Positions 41,210 to 50,402 of a stretch of DNA of 64,000 nucleotides are shown here, piece after piece. The stretch is from JAAOII01 sp965207705 (GTDB lineage Bacteria > Pseudomonadota > Gammaproteobacteria > CBDBNL01 > JAAOII01). Positions within the stretch are counted from its first letter, which is position 1; the number at the start of each line of letters is the position of its first letter. The translations under genes were made by a program, and so were the position numbers. The DNA is taken from NCBI GenBank assembly GCA_965207705.1, contig OZ242292.1, positions 682,001 through 746,000 on the forward strand. The letters are read 5' to 3'. Under the pieces are notes generated by a model, which ran no database searches, had not been told where the DNA came from, and saw only the letters and a list, made by a program, of their open reading frames with translations.

Positions 41210-42044
41210 AAAAATCGTAAGAACCATGATGAATTAATGGCACCTTAATGCTATCTTTTTGAATTTCAATTTTATCACCAACTTCAGCGTTCATCCCGCC
41301 CCAGCCATCGGCATAAAAAGCAATACTTTCACCGCCCTTAACCTCAATGGTAATTTTGGCAGAGTCGGGCAGCACCAAAGGTCGGCTAGTCAGATTATGC
41401 GGTGATATATTAACCACTTCTATTGCCATTGCTTGTGGAACTATTATAGGTCCGCCAGCTGACATAGCATAAGCAGTACTGCCGGAAGATGTGGCGATTA
41501 TTATCCCATCAGACCTTTCACAATAAACAAACCTATCATCTATATATAGTGCCGCCTCCATCATCCTGCCGCTACGTGAATGCAGAACTAAATCATTGAT
41601 GCTGCGATATTGACACAAAACCTCGCCATCGCGATTAAGTTTGCCACACAAGATAATTCTTTCACTGGAAACATATTTGCCTTGAATTATATCCGGTATA
41701 ACGGAGGCAATATCCGAGCGGGCAACTTCGGTAAAAAACCCCACTCTGCCGCAGTTTATACCAAGTATCGGAACCTTATACTCAGCAGTACTTTTGGCAT
41801 GACGCAAGAATGTACCGTCTCCTCCTACCACAATAATCAACTCACAGTGGTTAGGGATTCCTTTTTCATCAATTGACTTAATCTCCCCTAACCCATTAGA
41901 ATTAAAGTCGCTCGGTGGCGCGCCAATAAAACATATTTCTAAATTAAACTTACTAAAAGTTGCCAACAATTCTTGCAAAGTATTATTAACTACTTCTTCA
42001 CCAGATTTTACTGCCAGCCCTATTTTGCTAATTGATTTATTCAT
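41154..42044 (-). CDS. nadK: NAD kinase
   Basis: Phosphorylates NAD+ to NADP+. The 296-residue protein has the GGDGT motif (74-78, catalytic Asp76), LGINCGRVGFFTEV, the SINDLVLH segment (conserved Asn/Asp) and TSSGSTAYAMSAGGPIIVP. AGGAAC precedes the ATG. It lies 14 bp after proS on the same strand. Its last 56 bp overlap the 3' end of epmA on the opposite strand, where it encodes about 18 residues beyond what most homologues need. Confidence 0.96.
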   Translation of the reverse strand: MNKSISKIGLAVKSGEEVVNNTLQELLATFSKFNLEICFIGAPPSDFNSNGLGEIKSIDEKGIPNHCELIIVVGGDGTFLRHAKSTAEYKVPILGINCGRVGFFTEVARSDIASVIPDIIQGKYVSSERIILCGKLNRDGEVLCQYRSINDLVLHSRSGRMMEAALYIDDRFVYCERSDGIIIATSSGSTAYAMSAGGPIIVPQAMAIEVVNISPHNLTSRPLVLPDSAKITIEVKGGESIAFYADGWGGMNAEVGDKIEIQKDSIKVPLIHHGSYDFFSACRSKLGWHSRGTEPS

Positions 42045-42058
42045 TTAACGCTGTTCCT

Positions 42059-43792
42059 TCATCTAATGCTATAGTCAGCAAGTTTATTTTTCAGCGCTGA
42101 TACCCCCTCATCAAGCGGCACAAATTCGGCATCATCTTCATTACGCGCCTTACACTCAATGCTATTCTTCTCTAACGATTTAGTGCTAACCACCAACCTA
42201 TATGGAATTCCTATTAGTTCACAATTGGCAAATTTATTGCCAGCGCGCAGGTCACGGTCATCAAACAACACACTAATGCCCGCCTGCGTAAGCTCGTCAT
42301 AAAGACGTTTACTCTGTTGTATTACATTGTCATCCGTCAGAGGCAGCGGGATTAACATAACATCAAAAGGCGTAATCTCTCGTGGCCAAATAATTCCCTT
42401 GTCATCATTATTCTGTTCAATGCAGGCGGCAACCACCCTATCAATGCCAATACCATAGCAGCCCATCAACATAGCAACCTTATCCCCATTCTCTGTGGTG
42501 GTATAAGCGTTTAGTGCTTTAGAGTATTTATCACCCAATTCAAAAATATGTCCCACTTCTATGCCGCGTTTAATTTGTAGTTTGCCGTCTCCCTCAGGAC
42601 TATCTTCACCAGCAGTTATGTTGCGTAAATCTGCCAGTTGCGGTAAAGGACAGTCGCGTTGCCAATTCACTCCCTTATAGTGCTTATCTTGTTGATTTGC
42701 GCCGCAAACAAAATCGCTGAGTTGTCCTGCTTCATAATCAGCTATGTAGGGGATATTAAGATTAACTGGACCTAACGAGCCGGGCTTGCATCCCAACACC
42801 TTAACAATTTCTTCGGCGCTTGCCATAGTGAAAGGCACGCCTACCTCTGGTAGTTTTTCTGCCTTAACCGCATTCAGCACACGGTCGCCACGCAGCAATA
42901 AGGCAATCAAAGAAGGGTTATCCTCGCTCCAATCCGCAGCGCGCGCCACCATAGTTTTAATTCCTTCACTGGCATGAAAGCCCATTGCTTCTTGCAATGC
43001 TTTTATGGTATACATTCCAGGGGTATCCACAAGTTCCAATTCCATTTTTGCAGCTGGTCTTTCTATAGTTAATGGTTGGGTTGGCACCAATTCCACATTG
43101 GCTGCATACTTGCCTCCCTCGCTAAAAGCAATCGCATCTTCGCCGCAATCTGCCAAAACATGAAACTCCTCCGAACGACTCCCTCCTATGCTGCCAGTAT
43201 CCGCCGCCACCACTTTAAACTCCACTCCCAAACGAGTAAAAATCTTCAAGTAGGCATCCCGCATATCTTGATACGTCTCTTGTAAAGATTCTTGATTCAC
43301 ATTAAAACTATAGGCATCTTTCATAGCAAATTCACGCCCACGCATTACGCCAAAGCGCGGACGAATTTCATCGCGAAATTTGGTATGCATTTGATAAACC
43401 TTAAGCGGCAATTGCTTATGGCTACTTATTTCATTGTGAATAATATCAGTTATAACTTCTTCGTGAGTGGGTCCCAAGCAAAAATCCCGTTTATGTCTAT
43501 CAACCAAACGTAGTAGTTCTGGTCCGTAATGATTCCAACGCCCAGATTCTTTCCATAGTTCGCTGGGCTGCAGGCAAGGAAGCCGCATCTCTAAAGCGTC
43601 AATATTATTCATTTCCTGACGCACTACGCCTTCCACGCGGCGTAATACCCGTAACCCCAAAGGCAGCCAGCTATACAGCCCACTGGCAAGGCGGCGCAAC
43701 ATCCCTGAACGAATCATAAGTTTATGACTCGCCAGAATTGTGTCGGCTGGATCCTCCCTTAAGGTAGGTAGAAAAAATTTACTTGCGTACAT
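42059..43792 (-). CDS. proS: Prolyl-tRNA synthetase (bacterial type)
   Basis: Charges tRNA-Pro. The 577-residue class II synthetase has the standard bacterial-type architecture with an editing (INS) domain. Segments are KFFLPTLREDPADTILASHKLMIRSGMLRRLASGLYSWLPLG, the motif-2 region FRDEIRPRFGVMRGREFAMKDAYSF, GSIGGSRSEEFHVLADCGED, and motif 3 GCYGIGIDRVVAA. The C-terminal anticodon domain shows DDRDLRAGNKFANCELIGIPYRL. Located immediately downstream of the giant GLUG lipoprotein gene. Confidence 0.98.
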   Translation of the reverse strand: MYASKFFLPTLREDPADTILASHKLMIRSGMLRRLASGLYSWLPLGLRVLRRVEGVVRQEMNNIDALEMRLPCLQPSELWKESGRWNHYGPELLRLVDRHKRDFCLGPTHEEVITDIIHNEISSHKQLPLKVYQMHTKFRDEIRPRFGVMRGREFAMKDAYSFNVNQESLQETYQDMRDAYLKIFTRLGVEFKVVAADTGSIGGSRSEEFHVLADCGEDAIAFSEGGKYAANVELVPTQPLTIERPAAKMELELVDTPGMYTIKALQEAMGFHASEGIKTMVARAADWSEDNPSLIALLLRGDRVLNAVKAEKLPEVGVPFTMASAEEIVKVLGCKPGSLGPVNLNIPYIADYEAGQLSDFVCGANQQDKHYKGVNWQRDCPLPQLADLRNITAGEDSPEGDGKLQIKRGIEVGHIFELGDKYSKALNAYTTTENGDKVAMLMGCYGIGIDRVVAACIEQNNDDKGIIWPREITPFDVMLIPLPLTDDNVIQQSKRLYDELTQAGISVLFDDRDLRAGNKFANCELIGIPYRLVVSTKSLEKNSIECKARNEDDAEFVPLDEGVSALKNKLADYSIR

Positions 43793-43803
43793 AATGTTAT
43801 AGC

Positions 43804-43812
43804 ATTATAGCA
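43804..43812 (-). promoter_or_regulatory. Extended -10 promoter for proS
   Basis: Minus-strand TGCTATAAT, i.e. an extended -10 (TGnTATAAT), ends 11 bp before the proS ATG. It overlaps the start of the repeated block that follows the GLUG gene. Confidence 0.5.
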
Positions 43813-43869
43813 AGATAGGCGAGAGTTATAAAACTATAATAACTTTAATTCACGCTTTAATTTTACCTA
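43807..43869 (-). repeat. Conserved 3'-flank block, copy 1 (after GLUG lipoprotein 1)
   Basis: About 62 bp starting TATAGCAAGATAGGCGAGAG and running to the stop codon of the GLUG gene. It is nearly identical to 50339-50402 after the second GLUG gene, differing by a few substitutions and one T insertion. Confidence 0.9.
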
Positions 43870-46800
43870 TTAACGCTGAGCTGCTGCGCCGCCAGGTGTA
43901 CAGGTAAGGGCTGGATATTGGGAAGCAGTGCCAAAGTCCCAACCGAGAGAATCGTCGGAACATTTCGTTGTCCAACTTGAATAAATACCCGCAGCATTGG
44001 TTGGGGTACGTAATGCAGTAGTGCTTTGGGCTGAGCCATAATTGCCGCCATCTGGTGTACCCATGATAGTGACAGTGTTATCCCAATAGGAGTCGGGGGT
44101 CATGGTGTTAGCATTCCCAAGACCAACTAGACCTCCAACAAAATCATCCCCACTCACAGTCCCGCTAACAGCATAAGACGTGCTGACGGTTGCCAATCTC
44201 CCATCACCAACCAAACCGCCGACATTATTCCCAGTCCCGCTCACTACCTCGCTCACAGCATAAGACGAGACGATCCTGCTTCCCCCCCCATAACCAACCA
44301 GACCACCTACGTTAGAAGTCCCGCTCACATTATCACTAACAGCATAAGACAAGGCGATTCTGCCTCCCTCTGCATAGCCAACCAGACCTCCAGATTCATC
44401 CTCCCCGCTGATATCTGTGCTCACAGCATAAGACCAGGTGATGGTGGTATTCCTCCCATCACCAACCAAACCACCGACTCTATTGCCTGAGGCATCAACC
44501 TCTCCTTCTACGGAACTATTGCTAATAAATGCTCCTCGCGCATAACCAACCAATAGCCCCACATTACGCCCGCCGTCACTAAGATTAGCAGAACGGATAT
44601 TAATATTGCGTAAAACAGAATCAGAGCTGATTGCCCCAAACAAACCTGACGCATTATCATAATCGCCCTCAGAGTTTGTTATAGTAAGATCATAGATTGC
44701 ATAACCATTACCGTCAAAAATGCTATTAAATAACGCGGCTGTATCTGTACACCTGGAAGAAGCATAAGTAGGGCAGCTGCCGATTGGCTGCCAGTTATCA
44801 CCATTATAACCATCAAGGGATATATCTGCGACAAGCTCATAACCATAGCATTCTGTGATGCCGTTTAGTCCGCCACAACCAATACTATTTCCAGCATAAG
44901 ATTCGCCAGTAAGGCCTTCGCGCACCTGGTCTAATTCCGCAGCATTATGTATTTCTATTAGTCCATTGCCATCATCATCAACATCTTGATTAGTGGAATG
45001 GCAACCATCACCGTCCGCATCTGTTAATGCATCTGAACGCCAATCAGTTAATCCCTCTGGTTGTGCATCGCAAGCATCCGCATTATCTCCAATCCCATCG
45101 CTGTCTGTATCAGTATTTTCTGTGGGATTGAGCGGGAAAGCATCAACTATATCCAAAGTACCATCATTATCATCGTCTCTATCTGTTATGTCTGGCATAC
45201 CATCACGATCAGAGTCGGAGTTAGGGGGACAGGTGAGGACTGGGTATTGGGAACTAGTCCCAAAGTACCAAGCAAAGGAGCCATCGGCACACCTTGTTGT
45301 CCAAGTTGCATAAATACCCATAAAATCGGTTTGCGATTGCAAGTCACGGGTAGTTTTCGGCAAACCATAATTGTCCGCCGTTATACCACCAATGTAGGTC
45401 TCCCAATAGGAAGCGGTGATATCGGTGCTACTATCCCCGAAACCAATCAGACCGCCGATATTAGAATTACCTCTAATATCGCTGCTCCTAGAATAAGACG
45501 AGGTGATGGTGGCGCTACCCCCTTCGCCAACCAGACCACCGACAATACTATCCCCGTACACCTTCTTACTAACAGCATAAGACGAGTCGATATCAGCATT
45601 ACTCCCATCACCAATCAGACCGCCGACTCTTGCACCCCCCCCGTTCACAAACCTGCTTTCAGCATAAGATGAGGTGATGGTGACACCCTCACCAGAACCA
45701 ACCAGACCGCCGATAGAGCTACTCCCAGTGACAGACCCACTTTCAACATAAGACGAGATGATGGCAGCATTCCCCTCCGCTCTACCAACCAGACCACCGA
45801 TAGCGCTATTCCCGCTCACAGACCCGCTCACAGCATAAGATGAGGTAATATTAGCATCACTCCCAATACCAACCAGACCACCGACATTATCACCAGTCCC
45901 GCTCACAGACCCGCCAGCAGCATAAGATGAGGTGATGGTGACTCTGTTACCTCTGCCAACTAGACCGCCGACTTCAAAACTACTCCCGCTTACAGACCCG
46001 CCCACCGCATAAGACAAGGTGATGGTGGCATCTTCCCCATCACCAGCCAGACCGCCGACAATACCAATCCCGCTCACAGACACACTATCGGCATAAGACA
46101 AGGTGATATTAGCGCCAGTCCCATCACCAATCAGACCTCCTATATTATAATCCCCTCTCACAGTTCCGTCTGACACAGAACTATTTACAATGCTCGCACC
46201 TCTCGCAAAACCAACCAATATACCCGTATTAATGATGTTAACCGTACTCGTAATACTAGAGGAATGTATGTAAATATTGCGCAATTGCGCATAAGAACTT
46301 ATTGCCCCAAACAGACCAGATGCCCTTGTATAGAGATTCTCAGAGTTTGTTATAGTTATAGTAAGATCGCTGATTATATAACCATTACCGTCAAAAGTAC
46401 TATTGAATAATTCGTCAGTATCTGTACAAAGTGGCTCAATAAAGGTAGGACAGCTACCGATTGGCTTCCAGTTATAGCCGGCGAGGGATATATCTGCGAC
46501 AAGTTCATAGCCGTTGCATGCTGTGATATCCTCACCTTCCATAGTGCCATTACCGCAGCCGTTTGTATTGCCAAAACCTCCCGAACTGGTTTTGAAGCTA
46601 TTACCCTGCAGATTATAATTCACCTGATTTAGTTGCTCGGCTGTGGCAATATCTATCAGTCCATCGCCGTCATCATCCACATCTACAAAATTTAGAATAC
46701 CATCATTATCATCATCAAAACCAACAGCTACACTAATAGATGCCTCAGTGCCTCCATTGAGAGCATAAATATCACCCAATGTTAAACTAACAGTGAAAGT

Positions 46801-49800
46801 ATAGTATTCTCCATTGGTTAGTCCTTCTACAGTATGCTGGACATTGGTATTCGGTGCTATTTCGGTGATACTTTTTGTTAGAGGTACATCATCAGAATCG
46901 CTTATTTTATAGCTTATGCTAATGCTTGTTATTTGCGCATAAGGGTTATTCCAGCTAATATTGGCTTCTCTATCACCAGAAATCGCCTGCAATTCTGTAA
47001 CCACATAAGAACGTTGAGCTGTTGCACGAGAACGTTGGGCTGTTAATTCGCCATGCGTGCAGGTGAGGGCTGGATACTGGAAACTAGTGCCAAGATCCCA
47101 TGCTGGGGTCCCATCATCGCACTCAATATCCTCCCAAATTGTATAAATACTACTTTCAAAATTTGTTGGCAATTGTAACTCACGGGTAGTTTTCGGCAAA
47201 CCATAACTGCCTTCCGTTATACCGCTTGTGATACTGTCCCAATAGGATGAGGTAATGGAGAGGGGAGTCCCACTACCAATCAGACCGCCGACTCTACTAG
47301 TCCCGCTCACTAACCCGCCAGAAGCATAAGACGAAGTGATAGTCAAATTATTCCCATCACCAACCAGACCGCCGACACCATTAGTTCCGCTCACTAACCC
47401 GCCAGAAGCATAAGACGAAGTGATAGTTAAATTATTCCCATCACCAACCAGACCGCCGACACTATTAGTTCCGCTCACTGACCCGCTGGAAGCATAAGAC
47501 AAGGTGATATTAGCACCACTCCCATCACCAACCAGACCACCGACTCGAGGACCACTCCCACTCACAGACCCGCTAGAAGCATAAGACAAGGTGATGCTCG
47601 CATCCCCACCAAAACCAACCAGACCGCCGACAAAAGCACCTCCGCTCACAGACCCTCCTGACACAGAGCTATTTGTAATACTCGCGCCTCTTGCATAACC
47701 AACCAATATGCCTACATTAATATCGGCGCCGGTAATACTAGCGGAACGGATGTGAATATTGCGTAATTGTGCATCAGAACTGATTCCTCCAAACAGACCT
47801 GCCCCATCGGCATAGATGCCGGAAGGGTTTGCTATAGTGAGATCACTGATTATATAACCATTACCGTCAAAAATACTATTGAATAATGCGGCAGTATATA
47901 TACAAGTTGAAGAGGGAACAGCATAAGTACGACAGCTGCCGATTGGCTCCCAGTTATCGTAGTCAGCAAGGGATATATCTGCTACAAGCTCATAGCCGTT
48001 GCATGCTGTGATATCCCCGCTAGCGGTACCATTACCACAGCCGCTGATGTTGTTGAAACCTCCCGAACTGGCTTTGAAGCCATCACCCAGCAGATTATAA
48101 CGCACCTGATTTAGTTGCGCTGCTGTGGCAATCTCTATCAGTCCATTGCCGTTATAATCCACATCTACCTCATCGTCCGTCCCATCGTTATCATTATCTG
48201 GGTCAGCATTATCTCCCGTGCCGTCATTATCTGAATCTCTGCTCTCAGTGGGGTCATAAGGGAAGGCATCCGCATTATCTCCAACGCCGTCATTATCATC
48301 ATCAGGGTCCACAAAATTAGCTAAACCATCGCCATCATTATTAGGACCAATAGCTATGCTAATAGATGGCACTGTGCCTTCCTTGCCAGCATAAATACCT
48401 CCCAATGTTAAATTAACAGTAAAAGTATAGTATTCTTCATTAGTTAGATTTTCTATAGTAAGCCGCACATTGGCATTCGGTGCTATTTCGGTGATACTTA
48501 TTGTTAGAGGTGTGTCATTAGAACTAATTCTTTGATAGCTTATACTAATGTTTGTTATTTGCGCATAAGGGTTATTCCAGCTAATATTGGCTTCTTTATC
48601 ACCAGGAATCACCTGTAATTCTGTAACCGCATAAGAACGTTGGGCTGTTGCACGAGAACGTTGGGTTGTTAATTCGCCAGATGTGCATGCAAGGGCTGGA
48701 TACTGGAAACTAGTACCAAGGTTCCAAGCACGGGAACCATCCGCACACATAGTTGTCCAATTTCCATAAATATCCGTAAAATTGGTTTGCGATTGCAAGT
48801 TATAGGTGGTTTGGGGCAAACCATAATTGCCTTCCGTTATACCACTACTACTGTTGTCCCAATAGGAATAGGTGATGAGGGCAAGAAAACCATCACCAAC
48901 CAGACCACCGACACTATTAGTCCCGCTCACTGTATCGCTCACAGCATAAGACGAGGTGATGGTGACAAAACTTCCTCCACCAACCAGACCACCGACACTA
49001 CTAGTTCCGTTCACTACCTCATTCGCAGCATAAGACGAAGTGATGATCGCACCTTCCCCAGAACCAACCAGACCACCGACAAAATTACCCCCTCTCACTG
49101 TATCGCTCACAACATAAGACGAAGTGATGGTAGCGCCATCCCCATCACCAACCAAACCGCCGACAAATAAATCGCCGCTTACATACTCGTTCTCAGCAAA
49201 AGATGAAATGATGGTCACTCCACTCCCAAAACCAATCAGGCCGCCGACATTCATTCTCCCACTCACAGTCCTTCCAACAGCAGAAGACGAGGTGATGGTG
49301 GCAAAACTTCCATCACCAATCAGACCGCCGACTCTATTGCCAGCCCCCCTCACAATCACGCTTGACATAAGGCTATTTGTAATGCTCGCACCTTCCCCAG
49401 AACCAACCAGACCGCCGACAAAATCAACCCCACTTACATTCCCGTCTAACACAAGGCTGTTTATAATGCTCGCATCTTCCCCAGAACCAACCAAACCGCC
49501 GACATTCATTCTCCCCTTCACAGTCCCGTTAATAGTAGAAGACGAGGTTATGCTCGCACCATCCCCATAACCAACCAACGCACCCACATTAGTGTTAGCG
49601 CCAGTAATATTGGAGGAAAAGACGTTAACATTGTGTAATCGCGCATTAGAACTGATTGCTCCAAACAGACCGGCCGCATTGGCATAGACGCCAGCAGGGT
49701 TTGTTATAGTAAGATCTCTAATTGTATAACCATTACCATCAAAAGATGCATTGAAGAATGTGCTTTCATCAGTGCAAGCATTGGTAGAACAGCTGCCGAT

Positions 49801-50247
49801 TGGCTCCCAATTGTCATAGTCGGCAAGGGATATATCGGCGCCAAGCTCATAGCCGTTGCATTCAGTGATATCCTTACCATTACCGCAGCCATTAGCATTA
49901 CCTATGCTTCCCTGGCTGGGAGTGATACTGCTGCCCTGAAGGTTATAGCGCATCTGATTTAATTGTGCCGCTGTGGTAATCTCTATCAGTCCATCGCCGT
50001 CAGCATCTACGCTTGCACCACCGCCACCGCCTGCACCACCGCCACCGCCTGCACCACCGCCACCGCCTGCACCACCGCCACCAGCGGCACAAGCAACAAG
50101 TGTAGTTAACAACAACAGCGTTGCTAAGGATAGCATTATTGAACGGGCGCTACTTAAAAACTTCCCGTATGAATATTGAAATATTCCAACCGCTTGGGAT
50201 GGATAGCAAATTGCCAAGTAATTCTTGGATTGATAAAATTTATTCAT
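43870..50247 (-). CDS. Giant GLUG-repeat lipoprotein 1 (2125 aa)
   Basis: A predicted surface or outer-membrane lipoprotein with lipobox LVACA (Cys53), a Gly-rich linker (about 55-80), and four large modules beginning DGDGLIEI or similar (about residues 80, 700, 1197, 1764). Each module has a GCGNG...CNGYEL segment, a FDGNGYxIxDLTI strand region and then a ladder of GLUG motifs (VGGLVGxGxxxxITSSYAxSxxVSG). Two fibronectin-III-like domains (about 542-640 and 1082-1180) and Asp-rich calcium-binding stretches (about 645-700, 1185-1195, 1695-1764) separate modules. The C-terminus is QYPALTCTPGGAAAQR. GLUG proteins are generally secreted; ligand unknown. Confidence 0.88.
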   Translation of the reverse strand: MNKFYQSKNYLAICYPSQAVGIFQYSYGKFLSSARSIMLSLATLLLLTTLVACAAGGGGAGGGGGAGGGGGAGGGGGASVDADGDGLIEITTAAQLNQMRYNLQGSSITPSQGSIGNANGCGNGKDITECNGYELGADISLADYDNWEPIGSCSTNACTDESTFFNASFDGNGYTIRDLTITNPAGVYANAAGLFGAISSNARLHNVNVFSSNITGANTNVGALVGYGDGASITSSSTINGTVKGRMNVGGLVGSGEDASIINSLVLDGNVSGVDFVGGLVGSGEGASITNSLMSSVIVRGAGNRVGGLIGDGSFATITSSSAVGRTVSGRMNVGGLIGFGSGVTIISSFAENEYVSGDLFVGGLVGDGDGATITSSYVVSDTVRGGNFVGGLVGSGEGAIITSSYAANEVVNGTSSVGGLVGGGSFVTITSSYAVSDTVSGTNSVGGLVGDGFLALITYSYWDNSSSGITEGNYGLPQTTYNLQSQTNFTDIYGNWTTMCADGSRAWNLGTSFQYPALACTSGELTTQRSRATAQRSYAVTELQVIPGDKEANISWNNPYAQITNISISYQRISSNDTPLTISITEIAPNANVRLTIENLTNEEYYTFTVNLTLGGIYAGKEGTVPSISIAIGPNNDGDGLANFVDPDDDNDGVGDNADAFPYDPTESRDSDNDGTGDNADPDNDNDGTDDEVDVDYNGNGLIEIATAAQLNQVRYNLLGDGFKASSGGFNNISGCGNGTASGDITACNGYELVADISLADYDNWEPIGSCRTYAVPSSTCIYTAALFNSIFDGNGYIISDLTIANPSGIYADGAGLFGGISSDAQLRNIHIRSASITGADINVGILVGYARGASITNSSVSGGSVSGGAFVGGLVGFGGDASITLSYASSGSVSGSGPRVGGLVGDGSGANITLSYASSGSVSGTNSVGGLVGDGNNLTITSSYASGGLVSGTNGVGGLVGDGNNLTITSSYASGGLVSGTSRVGGLIGSGTPLSITSSYWDSITSGITEGSYGLPKTTRELQLPTNFESSIYTIWEDIECDDGTPAWDLGTSFQYPALTCTHGELTAQRSRATAQRSYVVTELQAISGDREANISWNNPYAQITSISISYKISDSDDVPLTKSITEIAPNTNVQHTVEGLTNGEYYTFTVSLTLGDIYALNGGTEASISVAVGFDDDNDGILNFVDVDDDGDGLIDIATAEQLNQVNYNLQGNSFKTSSGGFGNTNGCGNGTMEGEDITACNGYELVADISLAGYNWKPIGSCPTFIEPLCTDTDELFNSTFDGNGYIISDLTITITNSENLYTRASGLFGAISSYAQLRNIYIHSSSITSTVNIINTGILVGFARGASIVNSSVSDGTVRGDYNIGGLIGDGTGANITLSYADSVSVSGIGIVGGLAGDGEDATITLSYAVGGSVSGSSFEVGGLVGRGNRVTITSSYAAGGSVSGTGDNVGGLVGIGSDANITSSYAVSGSVSGNSAIGGLVGRAEGNAAIISSYVESGSVTGSSSIGGLVGSGEGVTITSSYAESRFVNGGGARVGGLIGDGSNADIDSSYAVSKKVYGDSIVGGLVGEGGSATITSSYSRSSDIRGNSNIGGLIGFGDSSTDITASYWETYIGGITADNYGLPKTTRDLQSQTDFMGIYATWTTRCADGSFAWYFGTSSQYPVLTCPPNSDSDRDGMPDITDRDDDNDGTLDIVDAFPLNPTENTDTDSDGIGDNADACDAQPEGLTDWRSDALTDADGDGCHSTNQDVDDDGNGLIEIHNAAELDQVREGLTGESYAGNSIGCGGLNGITECYGYELVADISLDGYNGDNWQPIGSCPTYASSRCTDTAALFNSIFDGNGYAIYDLTITNSEGDYDNASGLFGAISSDSVLRNINIRSANLSDGGRNVGLLVGYARGAFISNSSVEGEVDASGNRVGGLVGDGRNTTITWSYAVSTDISGEDESGGLVGYAEGGRIALSYAVSDNVSGTSNVGGLVGYGGGSRIVSSYAVSEVVSGTGNNVGGLVGDGRLATVSTSYAVSGTVSGDDFVGGLVGLGNANTMTPDSYWDNTVTIMGTPDGGNYGSAQSTTALRTPTNAAGIYSSWTTKCSDDSLGWDFGTASQYPALTCTPGGAAAQR

Positions 50248-50255
50248 AATACTTA

Positions 50256-50261
50256 ATTATA
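50256..50261 (-). promoter_or_regulatory. TATAAT box 8 bp before GLUG lipoprotein 1 start
   Basis: The minus-strand sequence TATAATTAAGTATTATG places a perfect -10 immediately before the ATG. The TATAATTAAGTATTAT block is repeated in tandem just upstream (to about 50283), and a nearly identical block precedes the second GLUG gene. Suggests a leaderless or near-leaderless transcript. Confidence 0.5.
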
Positions 50262-50338
50262 CTTATATAATACTTAATTATAAAATACATCTCGTCCTCT
50301 AATACAACCGCATCTCTAAATAATAATCTATGATATCT

Positions 50339-50402
50339 ATAGCAAGATAGGCGAGAGTTATAAAACTATAGTAATTTTAATTCACGCTTTAATTTTTACC
50401 TA
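50339..50402 (-). repeat. Conserved 3'-flank block, copy 2 (after GLUG lipoprotein 2)
   Basis: Near-identical to 43807-43869. It lies directly after the stop of the 1786-aa GLUG gene. Its retention outside the coding region marks the two large genes as products of a segmental tandem duplication. Confidence 0.9.

Noticed and set aside
45061..45672. Plus-strand frames of 100-200 codons inside the GLUG genes
   Set aside because: Repeat structure of the minus-strand genes leaves antisense frames open; their translations are low-complexity Thr/Pro/Ser-rich and lack starts with ribosome-binding sites.
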